A stretch of DNA of 64,000 nt from Pelomonas saccharophila_A. Its GTDB lineage: Bacteria > Pseudomonadota > Gammaproteobacteria > Burkholderiales > Burkholderiaceae_C. The translations under genes and the position numbers were made by a program. Location: contig NZ_JAVDXU010000001.1 of NCBI RefSeq assembly GCF_031458095.1, forward strand, positions 1,054,001 to 1,118,000, read 5' to 3'. The notes under the pieces were generated by a model that did no database searches, was not told the DNA's origin, and saw nothing but the letters and a program-made list of their open reading frames with translations. Shown piece after piece: positions 23,848 through 31,034 of this stretch. Each line of letters begins with the position of its first letter. Within the stretch, counting starts at the first letter, position 1.

Positions 23848-24990
23848 CTAAACAGTGGCTTCGGGCTGTATCAAGGCGCGCGCCGCGGCAGGCAACTGGC
23901 GTCGCTTCTTCAGCCACAGGTAGAGGCCGCTGCCCAGCACGAGGATGGTGACCCCGTCGAGCAAGGCCCAGATGATCTTCATCGGCATGCCACCGTAGTC
24001 GCCAAAGTGCAGGGGCTGGGACACCAGCAGCGCCGTCACATACCAGGGCAGCGCGGGTGCCACGGTCACCTCGGCGCTGCGTGCGTCCACCAGCACCGGC
24101 TGCAGCAGCTTGGCCGTCAGCGGCGTGTTGCCCTTCATGAAGAAGGTGACATGGTGGGGGCTGGAGAAGGCGGTGCCGGGGAAGGCGATGAAGCTCAGCT
24201 TCTTGTCCGGCAGATGGGCCTGCGCAGCCGTCAGCGTGCGCTGCAGCGGCGCGCGTTCGGACTCGGGCACCAGGGGCTGGCCCTTGTACGGCGCGAGCAG
24301 GCTGCTGAGCTGGTCGTACTGCCAGTACTTGATCAGCAGATCGGCCCAGGTGTTGATGACGCCCGTGGCGCCGACGACCAGGGCCCACACCAGCGTGACG
24401 ATGCCCAGCAGGTTGTGCAGGTCCAGCCAGCGCGTGCGCGGGCCGCTGGCCTGGCGCACGCTGCCGAAGGCGAGCTTGCGCATGAAGGGCGCATAGAGCA
24501 CGACGCCGGAGACGATGGCGATGACGAGCAGCAGGCCCATGAAGCCGAGAAACAACTTGCCGGGCAGGCCGGCGAAGAGGTCGATGTGCAGCCGCGTCAT
24601 CCAGTACATGAAGCCTTCGTCGAAGCGGGGCTCCGCCAGCACCGTGGCGCTGCGGCCGTCCACGGCGACGGAGCGGTAGTCGTCGGTCGGGTCGGGCGTG
24701 GGCGTCAGCGTCACATACCAGAGCCGGGCGTCCTCCTCGTCGGGGGACACGTACTGCACGATGCGCTCCGGATGGCGTGCGCGGCCGGCCGCGACGACGG
24801 CGTCCAGCGCCGCCAGGCCGGACTTGGCCTGGGCCTCGGGCAGTTCGACGGCCTTGCCCGTCAGGTGGGCAATCTCATGCGCAAAGATCAGCGGCAGGCC
24901 GGTCAGGCACAGCAGCAGCATGAAGGCGGTGCAGATCAGGCTGCTCCATTTGTGCAGCCAGGCCCAGACGCGCAGGGAGCGGGCGGTCAT
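23848..24990 (-). CDS. PepSY-associated membrane protein (iron-uptake type)
   Basis: A 380-residue membrane protein with about four helices. It starts with LRVWAWLHKWSSLICTAFMLLLCLTGLPLIF, has a first periplasmic PepSY-like part, then LHIDLFAGLPGKLFLGFMGLLLVI and the conserved LDLHNLLGIVTLVWALVVGATGVINT. Proteins of this PepSY_TM class sit next to TonB-dependent siderophore receptors, where some act as ferric-siderophore reductases. Its ATG overlaps the stop of the 58-residue gene upstream (ATGA). The pair diverges from the receptor across a Fur-type palindrome. Confidence 0.85.
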   Translation of the reverse strand: MTARSLRVWAWLHKWSSLICTAFMLLLCLTGLPLIFAHEIAHLTGKAVELPEAQAKSGLAALDAVVAAGRARHPERIVQYVSPDEEDARLWYVTLTPTPDPTDDYRSVAVDGRSATVLAEPRFDEGFMYWMTRLHIDLFAGLPGKLFLGFMGLLLVIAIVSGVVLYAPFMRKLAFGSVRQASGPRTRWLDLHNLLGIVTLVWALVVGATGVINTWADLLIKYWQYDQLSSLLAPYKGQPLVPESERAPLQRTLTAAQAHLPDKKLSFIAFPGTAFSSPHHVTFFMKGNTPLTAKLLQPVLVDARSAEVTVAPALPWYVTALLVSQPLHFGDYGGMPMKIIWALLDGVTILVLGSGLYLWLKKRRQLPAAARALIQPEATV

Positions 24991-25163
24991 GGCTTGGCCT
25001 TGCACAGGCTGTGACGCGTGCCGACGAGCAACGGCAGGCCCAGCGCGAACCAGGACCAGCCGTCGCCCCAGCTGTCGGAGACCAGGGCGCTGACCAGGCC
25101 CGTCGCGGTGAGGACGGCCAACGCCACGGGCCAGGCCCAGACGCGGCGGAAATGAGAGGACAT
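24987..25163 (-). CDS. Small membrane protein upstream of PepSY gene, 58 residues
   Basis: A short gene reading MSSHFRRVWAWPVALAVLTA onwards to HSLCKAKP. It has two hydrophobic stretches (VALAVLTATGLVSALV and WFALGLPLLVG) joined by a Trp-rich turn, so it is a probable two-helix inner-membrane protein. ATG 25163 has a strong ribosome site (AGGAG, 5-6 nt spacing). Its TGA overlaps the PepSY ATG by 4 nt. Small proteins of this kind are often found in siderophore-uptake operons, but I cannot name a family. It is the first gene of the minus-strand Fur unit. Confidence 0.75.
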   Translation of the reverse strand: MSSHFRRVWAWPVALAVLTATGLVSALVSDSWGDGWSWFALGLPLLVGTRHSLCKAKP

Positions 25164-25233
25164 GCGATCTCCTGCGCGGCCGGCGGGTCGATGGGACGCC
25201 GACTAAAAGTCTGATTATTTTATGCCAATCTAC

Positions 25234-25250
25234 ATGCGAATCATTCGCAT
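25234..25250. promoter_or_regulatory. Fur-type operator between the receptor and the PepSY unit
   Basis: ATGCGAAT-C-ATTCGCAT is a perfect 17-bp palindrome, of the betaproteobacterial Fur-box type (GAAT-C-ATTC core). It sits in an A/T-rich promoter island. On the plus strand TATTTA (25254-25259) is a possible -10; on the minus strand TAAAAT (in 25217-25225) is one. A single site could control both directions in response to iron. Confidence 0.75.
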
Positions 25251-25343
25251 TTGTATTTATGATGGCGGCGTTTTCCTCCCCAACCGGGGTGGACCGCTAC
25301 GCCGCTCGGGCGCTGCCATGCCTCCCATCCCCCAGGCTTTCCC

Positions 25344-27467
25344 ATGCAGAACAAATTCCTGATGAGCGCCTGCGCCGCCGCCGCGACCTGCGCGGTGTGG
25401 GGCGACGCCATCGCCCAGGCCCAGGCTCCCACCCAGCAGATCGAATCCGTCGTCGTGACGGGCAAGCGCGCCAACCACATCTCCAAGGGCGCCACCGGCT
25501 TGCCGATGGAGCTCAAGGACACGCCGCAGAGCATCAGCACCCTGGACAAGGAAGACCTGGCCAACTTCGGCCTGACCGGCAGCAACGAGGCCCTGTCGCT
25601 GGCCACCGGCATCAATGTCGAGCAGTACGAGACCAACCGCGCCACCTTCAACTCGCGCGGCTTCGAGATCCAGTTGACGCAGGTCGACGGCGTCGGCATG
25701 AGCAATGACTGGGGCACGGTCGTCGGCCGTCAGGACACCTATTTCTTCGAGCGCATCGAGCTGATCCGCGGCGCCAACGGCCTGCTGACCGGCGTGGGCA
25801 ATGCGTCGGGCACCATCAACTACGTGCGCAAGCGCCCGACCAACAAGGACGGCGGCGAGATCAGCGTCAGCGCCGGCTCCTACGACATGCGCCGCGTCGC
25901 GCTGGACTACAACAAGGTCTTCAGCAGCGACGGCTCCTGGGCCGGCCGCCTCGTGGCCGCTGACGAGGACAAGGACTCCTATGTCCGCGCCCTGCACGAC
26001 AAGCGCTCGACGATCTATGGCGTCGTCGACGGCCAGATTGGCGACAACGGCGTGCTGACCATTGGCGCGACCTTCCAGGACGCAAAACAGCGCTCGCCGA
26101 TGTGGGGTTCGCTGACCCTCGTCTACGCCGACGGCCGTCTGGCCGACTTCCCCGCGTCGTCGTCCACCTCGCAGGACTGGACCTTCTGGAACATCCGCTC
26201 CAGCAACGCCTTCGTCGAATACGCGCAGGCGCTGAATCCCGACTGGGAAGCCAAGCTGACCTACAACGTGCGCCACGCCAAGGAGGCGGCACGGCTGTTC
26301 TACGCCTTCCCCTTCGGCGCAGGCCTGAACAACGACAACACCGGCCTCTACGGCTGGCCCTACAGCAGCCGGGTCATCACCGACAACCAGCTGTTCGACG
26401 CCAGCGTCAACGGCCGCTTCGAAGCCTTCGGCCGCTCGCACACGCTGATCGCCGGCATCAGCCGCTCCCACCAGGAAGCCAAGACCGACACACAGTCCTA
26501 CGACACGACCAAATACCAGTTCCTGCCCTTGCCGACCTTCCCCTACCCGGGCAATGCCTATCCCGAGCCGGTCTGGGGCGAGTTCTCGCCGGCTTCGGGC
26601 GGCGAGCAGACGTTGACGCGCTTCTACGCTGCCACTCGCCTGGCGCTGACCGACCAGGTCAAGGCCATCGTCGGCATCAACGCCATCAAGCTGGTGCGCA
26701 CCGGCAGCTCGCGCTATGGCAGCGTCTCGCCCGGCGACCCGGTCTACCCCGCCACCCGGGAGACCAGCCCCTATTTCGGCCTGACCTATGACATCACGCC
26801 GAATGTGCTGGCCTATGTTTCGCACTCGGACATCTTTCAGAACCAGGACCAGAAGGGCATCGACCTGAAGACCTATCTGGCGCCAATGAAGGGCGTGAAC
26901 CGGGAGCTGGGCGTCAAGGCCGAATGGTTCAACAAGCAGTTGCTGACGACGCTGGCCGTCTTCCGCGCCGAGCAGCATGGCCTGGCCACCGTGGCCGGCA
27001 CCAAGCCCGACCCGGACAACAACAACCAGCCCATGGACTACTACGAGGGCCGGGACGTGAAGTCCAGGGGCATCGAGTTCGAAGCCAGCGGTCGCATCGT
27101 CAAAGACACCCGGTTCACGCTGGGCGCCACCCATCTCCGCCTCAAGGGGCCGGATGGCAACGACACCTACGAGTGGATACCGCGCACCACGGTCAACTTC
27201 CTGGTTGACACCCGGCTGCCCGCCCTGCCCCGGCTGAATCTCGGCGTGGCCGGCCGCTGGCAGTCCGACATCAGCAAGAAGGGCGGTGCGCGCCAGGACT
27301 CGTATGCGCTGGTCAACGCCTTCGCCGCCTATGACGTGACCGACCGCGCCACCGTGAGGCTCAATGTCAACAACCTGTTCGACAAGAAGATCATCCGCGG
27401 CCTGGCCTACGGCGCGCTCTACAACGAGCCACGCAACTACGCGGTCACGTTGGACTACAAGCTCTGA
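25344..27467 (+). CDS. TonB-dependent ferric-siderophore receptor
   Basis: A 707-residue outer-membrane receptor. A signal peptide (about residues 1-25, ending AIAQA) precedes a TonB-box-like segment (IESVVVTG), the plug domain (MELKDTPQSISTLDKEDL, then RIELIRGANGLLTGVGNASGTINYVRKRP) and a 22-strand barrel ending in an aromatic-rich last strand (NEPRNYAVTLDYKL). The plug motifs place it with FhuE/FoxA-type hydroxamate siderophore receptors; the actual ligand is not visible. It is divergent from the small-protein/PepSY pair and shares their Fur box. A small hairpin (27472-27497) without U-tract follows. Confidence 0.92.
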   Translation: MQNKFLMSACAAAATCAVWGDAIAQAQAPTQQIESVVVTGKRANHISKGATGLPMELKDTPQSISTLDKEDLANFGLTGSNEALSLATGINVEQYETNRATFNSRGFEIQLTQVDGVGMSNDWGTVVGRQDTYFFERIELIRGANGLLTGVGNASGTINYVRKRPTNKDGGEISVSAGSYDMRRVALDYNKVFSSDGSWAGRLVAADEDKDSYVRALHDKRSTIYGVVDGQIGDNGVLTIGATFQDAKQRSPMWGSLTLVYADGRLADFPASSSTSQDWTFWNIRSSNAFVEYAQALNPDWEAKLTYNVRHAKEAARLFYAFPFGAGLNNDNTGLYGWPYSSRVITDNQLFDASVNGRFEAFGRSHTLIAGISRSHQEAKTDTQSYDTTKYQFLPLPTFPYPGNAYPEPVWGEFSPASGGEQTLTRFYAATRLALTDQVKAIVGINAIKLVRTGSSRYGSVSPGDPVYPATRETSPYFGLTYDITPNVLAYVSHSDIFQNQDQKGIDLKTYLAPMKGVNRELGVKAEWFNKQLLTTLAVFRAEQHGLATVAGTKPDPDNNNQPMDYYEGRDVKSRGIEFEASGRIVKDTRFTLGATHLRLKGPDGNDTYEWIPRTTVNFLVDTRLPALPRLNLGVAGRWQSDISKKGGARQDSYALVNAFAAYDVTDRATVRLNVNNLFDKKIIRGLAYGALYNEPRNYAVTLDYKL

Positions 27468-27471
27468 CGAG

Positions 27472-27497
27472 AGCCCGAGCCCGTCAGGCCTCGGGCT
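27472..27497. terminator. Weak hairpin between convergent receptor and DUF2325 genes
   Basis: AGCCCGAG (27472-27479) pairs with CTCGGGCT (27490-27497). There is no U-tract on either strand, so it is a poor intrinsic terminator but lies exactly between two convergent gene ends. Confidence 0.4.
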
Positions 27498-27509
27498 GCA
27501 GCACCGGAC

Positions 27510-28670
27510 TCATGGGGTCTCCATGGCCACCTGCGTCAGCGCACGCTCGAAAGCGCTGCGGCTGGGCGTCTCGACAAAGACACAGCGCTTGCCGTGGCGC
27601 TTGCAGTGGTCCTTCACGCGCCAGTAAGCGTCGTGGCTGATGCAGCCGGTCTGGCAGATGACCAGATCGGCCGCCGCGAGCTGGGGCTCCAACTGGGCGG
27701 GCTTGTGCTCGCTGCCGCCATCGTGATGCAGGAACTGCGCGCCGCAGTCCTCCACCGCCTGGCGGTATTGCGGCACGCTGCCGCCGCGCCCGCCGACGCA
27801 GAGCACGACGCGGCGTTCCAGCTTGACCGGTTCGTCGGGCAGCGCCTCCTCTACCGGCGCTGCCGGCTCCGCGGTCTCCGCCGGCTGGCGCGATGCGAGC
27901 CGGTTGACCTCACGCTGCAACGCCTGGTTGCGTCCCAGCTGCTCGGCCAGGCGCTCGCGCAGGGCCTCGCGTTCGGGCAGGTCGGGCCGCACAGCCTGCC
28001 AATGGGCGAGCTGCTCGTTGGCCTGGGCCAGCTGGGTCTGCAGGCTGATCTGGGCGGCGCGCAACTGCATGCGCTCCTGCTCCCAGGCCTGCTGCTCGCG
28101 GGCGCGTTCGAAGCTCCAGCTGGTGACGCGCTGCTGCACCTCGGCGTAGTCGCGCGCCAGCGCCTGGTGCTCGATGGCCAGCTCGCGGTGGCGGGCCACA
28201 TCAATGCGCTGAGCGGCGCCAACTTGGTGCTGCAGCATGTGGACCTGGCCGAGCACGCGCATCTCCAGCCATTCGTCGCAACGCGCATGCGTCAGCGTTG
28301 CCCAAAGCGCGCCGGCAATCTCGCCCTGGGCGGCACGGTTGCGCCACCAGATCATCAGGCTGTCGCGACACTTGGCCTGGACAGCACTGCGCACGTCAAG
28401 GGCGAACCGTTGCTCCAGGTCCTTCTGCAGCGCCTCGGACACCGCGTTGCGGCGCGCAGCGGCGGTGACGAGGCTGCAGTGCAGCGTGTAGTCGTCCTCG
28501 TCGCCTTGCAGCACCAACAGCTTCTTCGCGAGCACGCGAACACGCTCCAGCGGTACGCAGACGCCGACGACAGGGCAATGCGCATGGCTGCCCAATTCCC
28601 ATAGGCGACGACGGCGCGAACCGGTGGTGTGAGGAAGCGCAGCGTGCGCGGCGCAGCAGAGGTCGGCCAT
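27510..28670 (-). CDS. DUF2325-domain protein
   Basis: A 386-residue protein. Residues about 135-260 are a coiled coil (for example EREALRERLAEQLGRNQ). The C-terminal 95 residues form a DUF2325 domain: RRVVLCVGGRGG, HHDGGSEHKP, VICQTGCISHDAYWRVK and CKRHGKRCVFVETPS. The invariant Cys/His residues suggest metal or redox chemistry, but no function is established. N-terminal residues contain further cysteines (MADLCCAAHAALPH). It lies 59 bp downstream of hemP, an association seen in several Burkholderiales, and is likely under the same Fur promoter. ATG 28670 is preceded by GGAGA. Confidence 0.85.
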   Translation of the reverse strand: MADLCCAAHAALPHTTGSRRRRLWELGSHAHCPVVGVCVPLERVRVLAKKLLVLQGDEDDYTLHCSLVTAAARRNAVSEALQKDLEQRFALDVRSAVQAKCRDSLMIWWRNRAAQGEIAGALWATLTHARCDEWLEMRVLGQVHMLQHQVGAAQRIDVARHRELAIEHQALARDYAEVQQRVTSWSFERAREQQAWEQERMQLRAAQISLQTQLAQANEQLAHWQAVRPDLPEREALRERLAEQLGRNQALQREVNRLASRQPAETAEPAAPVEEALPDEPVKLERRVVLCVGGRGGSVPQYRQAVEDCGAQFLHHDGGSEHKPAQLEPQLAAADLVICQTGCISHDAYWRVKDHCKRHGKRCVFVETPSRSAFERALTQVAMETP

Positions 28671-28729
28671 TCAGGGGTCTCCGGAAGGGGAACGCTGGCG
28701 GGCGACGGCTGGCTGGCGCGAGATCAGGC

Positions 28730-28918
28730 TTACTTGGTCAGGATGAGCTTGCCGAGCGAGGTGACGCGCAGGCGGTAGACCTGCTCATGGTGGACGATGA
28801 ACACCTCACCGCGCTTGCCGAGCAGCGTGGCGCTGTCGATGCGGCGGGCCTCGCCCACGCCCTGGGCGGCAGGCGTGGGCCGTGCCGGGGGTTGGGGGGA
28901 CTGGGGATCAGCAGGCAT
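28730..28918 (-). CDS. hemP: Hemin uptake protein HemP
   Basis: A 62-residue HemP/HmuP-type protein. The N-terminal 25 residues are Pro-rich and variable; the conserved core is RRIDSATLLGKRGEVFIVHH, then YRLRVTSLGKLILTK. In Bradyrhizobium and Burkholderia relatives it activates transcription of the haem-receptor gene. No haem receptor (hmuR) is in the window. A Fur box lies within its promoter. The predicted transcription start falls at or next to the ATG, so the mRNA may be leaderless; a GTG at codon 21 is the alternative start. Confidence 0.9.
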   Translation of the reverse strand: MPADPQSPQPPARPTPAAQGVGEARRIDSATLLGKRGEVFIVHHEQVYRLRVTSLGKLILTK

Positions 28919-28923
28919 GCTCC

Positions 28924-28952
28924 ACTGTAATGAGAATCATTCTCGATTGCAA
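28924..28952 (-). promoter_or_regulatory. hemP promoter with Fur box in the spacer
   Basis: Minus-strand -35 TTGCAA (28947-28952), exact 17-bp spacer, -10 TACAGT (28924-28929). The spacer contains the perfect palindrome GAGAATCATTCTC (28932-28944), a typical Fur box, so Fur-Fe(II) would block RNA polymerase directly. Confidence 0.8.
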
Positions 28953-28987
28953 GCAGCATCCTGACTCGGGCCGCGGCGTGGCCGGAA

Positions 28988-29017
28988 CAAAAAAGCCCGC
29001 CTCGGGGGAGGCGGGCC
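28988..29017 (-). terminator. Intrinsic terminator of the porin gene
   Basis: GCCCGCCTC (28995-29003) and GAGGCGGGC (29008-29016) form a 9-bp stem with a 4-nt loop; on the minus strand TTTTTT follows. It lies about 50 bp past the porin stop and also insulates it from the hemP promoter. Confidence 0.9.
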
Positions 29018-29064
29018 AAAAGCAACGCGGGGATGGGATCGCGTGCCTAGGAGGAAAGGTCAAT

Positions 29065-30144
29065 TCAGAAGCTGTGGCGGATGCCGGCCACGACCTCGGT
29101 CAGGTTGCGGTCGCTCGCGTTGGTCAGACCCACCGGGATGGAGCCGGCCGCACGGTCCACATAGCCCACGCCGTCGTTCTTGAAGCGAGTCAGGGAGCTG
29201 TACAGCGCGGTGCGCTTGGAAAGGTCGTACTGGTAGCCCACGCCAAAGGCCTGGGTCTTGCCGTCGGCCAGAGCGCCGTCGTTTTTGCTCTCGACGTATT
29301 GGCCCTTGAACAAGTGCTGGCCCATGCGGTAGCTGGCACCCAGCCAGTAACCCTTGCCGTCGCGGTCGGCGAGCGTGCGGTCGTTGACTTCCATCAGGCC
29401 ACCGTTGAAGCGGAAGTTGTTCCAGTCGTAGGCCGCGGCAGCGGACACCGTGCGCAGGTTCTGCCCGAGCGCGTCGGCCTTGTCGTCCACGATGGACAGC
29501 ATGGCGTCGACGCCGTGGCCGGTGTAGCGGCCATAGATGTCGGCAACGCGGTTGCCCTTGGTGTCGCCCGCCACCTCGCCCATGCCCCACAGCGCACCGG
29601 CACTGAAGCCGCCGTAGTTCTGCGACTCCAGCTTCACCGAGTTGTTGACCCGGGCCGGGCCGCCATTGCCGGTGGCAGAACCATTGCTGCCGCGCACAGG
29701 CTCGTAGCCGCCGAAGCCGCCAATGACGGCGGTGCTGGCGCCGGTGCCGACGTTGGAGAACTGGCTGAACTCATTCGTCAGCGTGTAGACACTGCCGTAT
29801 TGGCGGCCCAGCGACACCTTGCCGTAGGGTGTGGCGAGGCCCACCAGGGCCTGGCGGCCCCAGAAGGCATTCTGGCCATAGCTGCCGTCATCCACATTGA
29901 TGCCCGACTCCAGCGTGAAGAAGGCCTTCAGTCCACCGCCGAGGTCCTCGCTGCCGCGCAGGCCGAAGCGCGAACCTTGCAGTCCACCTGACTGCACGCG
30001 CGTCAGCGTGGACGCGCCGTCGAGCACCTGCACATTGGCATCAAGAATGCCGTAGAGCGTCACCTGCGGACCCGAGGACTGGGCCAAGGTGGCGGAACTG
30101 GCGGCCAGGGCCAGGGCGGAGAGGGCGAAAGTCTTGTACTTCAT
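29065..30144 (-). CDS. Trimeric general porin (OmpC/Omp32-like)
   Basis: A 359-residue porin. A signal peptide (MKYKTFALSALALAASSATLAQ) precedes the mature start SSGPQVTLYGILDANVQVL. Other signatures are QGSRFGLRGSEDLGGGLKAFFTLESG, FWGRQALVGLATPYGKVSLGRQ and the C-terminal Phe (VVAGIRHSF) needed for BAM recognition. This is the 16-strand Gram-negative porin of Burkholderiales, forming diffusion channels. ATG 30144 has AAGGA 7 nt upstream; longer frames reading back to 30222 are not needed. It is monocistronic, with its own terminator. Confidence 0.93.
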   Translation of the reverse strand: MKYKTFALSALALAASSATLAQSSGPQVTLYGILDANVQVLDGASTLTRVQSGGLQGSRFGLRGSEDLGGGLKAFFTLESGINVDDGSYGQNAFWGRQALVGLATPYGKVSLGRQYGSVYTLTNEFSQFSNVGTGASTAVIGGFGGYEPVRGSNGSATGNGGPARVNNSVKLESQNYGGFSAGALWGMGEVAGDTKGNRVADIYGRYTGHGVDAMLSIVDDKADALGQNLRTVSAAAAYDWNNFRFNGGLMEVNDRTLADRDGKGYWLGASYRMGQHLFKGQYVESKNDGALADGKTQAFGVGYQYDLSKRTALYSSLTRFKNDGVGYVDRAAGSIPVGLTNASDRNLTEVVAGIRHSF

Positions 30145-30353
30145 GGTCATGTCCTTGGATGTCTTGCGGTCGCTGAAGCGCCACCGCACAGGCCAGGACA
30201 TCGGGGACGGTCCTGAGATCAAAAGACCGGGACGCTGGAACGGACTGTTCCGGAATTACTGTCAATGACGCGTACCGACATGCGGCATCCGCGTGACGCG
30301 CAAGTTGAGCGTGAGCCACCGATGACGAGCAACGCCAGACGCAGAATGCCGCC

Positions 30354-31025
30354 ATGCCCGGCCGTCACCTGGAACTCCTCGCCCTCACGCGTCGCCATCC
30401 CTCGGCCGTGCTGCTCCTTGTGCAGCTCACCGGCCTGCTGCTCTACCCCTTGCTCGAGTCCACGCGCGCCGGCCCGTTGGCCCTGAGCGCCTTCGGCATC
30501 GTGGTGCTGGTGTTCACGACCGGCATGGTGCGCCGCACGCCCGGCTTGACCTGGCTGAGCGTCTGCCTCGCCCTGCCAGCCATCGTGCTGTTGCTGTTGC
30601 AGGGCCTGCTGGACATGCACTGGCTGCTGCCCTGGTCGGCGGCGCTGGAGGCCCTGTTCTACTTCTACGCCGCGGGCAGCCTCGTCGCCTACATGATGGG
30701 CGACATGCACGCCACGACGGACGAGCTGTTCGCCGCCGGCGCCAGCTTCACGCTGCTGGCCTGGGGCTTTGCCTACAGCTTCGTGGTGCTGCAGTCGCTG
30801 CAGCCCGGCAGCTTCTCGGCCGCAGTCAATGCAGAGCAGCCACGCAGCTGGACGGAGCTGATGTTCCTGAGCTTCGCGCTGCTGTCCAGCACCGGCATCG
30901 GCGATGTCATCCCGCTGCGGCCGCTGGCCCGCGCGCTGTGCAGCCTGGAGATGTTCGTCGGCGTCATGTATCTCGCGGCCGTGGTGTCGCGGCTGATCGG
31001 GTTGACGCTGCTGCGACGAGAGTGA
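30354..31025 (+). CDS. Two-pore-helix ion channel family protein (variant filter)
   Basis: A 223-residue membrane protein with about six hydrophobic helices. The last two flank a pore loop LSFALLSSTGIGDVIPLRP and end in EMFVGVMYLAAVVSRLIGL, the pattern of Ion_trans_2 potassium-channel-like bacterial proteins. The filter reads STGIGD rather than TVGYGD, so Val and Tyr are replaced by Thr and Ile; ion selectivity is uncertain. No RCK or cyclic-nucleotide domain follows. It stands between the porin and the convergent lipoprotein gene, 9 bp from the latter's stop. Confidence 0.78.
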   Translation: MPGRHLELLALTRRHPSAVLLLVQLTGLLLYPLLESTRAGPLALSAFGIVVLVFTTGMVRRTPGLTWLSVCLALPAIVLLLLQGLLDMHWLLPWSAALEALFYFYAAGSLVAYMMGDMHATTDELFAAGASFTLLAWGFAYSFVVLQSLQPGSFSAAVNAEQPRSWTELMFLSFALLSSTGIGDVIPLRPLARALCSLEMFVGVMYLAAVVSRLIGLTLLRRE

Positions 31026-31034
31026 TCCCCTGGC

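Noticed and set aside
28908..29991. Plus-strand frame opposite the porin starting near the Fur box
   Set aside because: Antisense to a porin with signal peptide and C-terminal Phe; low-complexity translation.
30237..30251. GGAAC-N5-GTTCC inverted repeat upstream of the porin
   Set aside because: Short, no match to an operator that I can name, and such repeats are common by chance.
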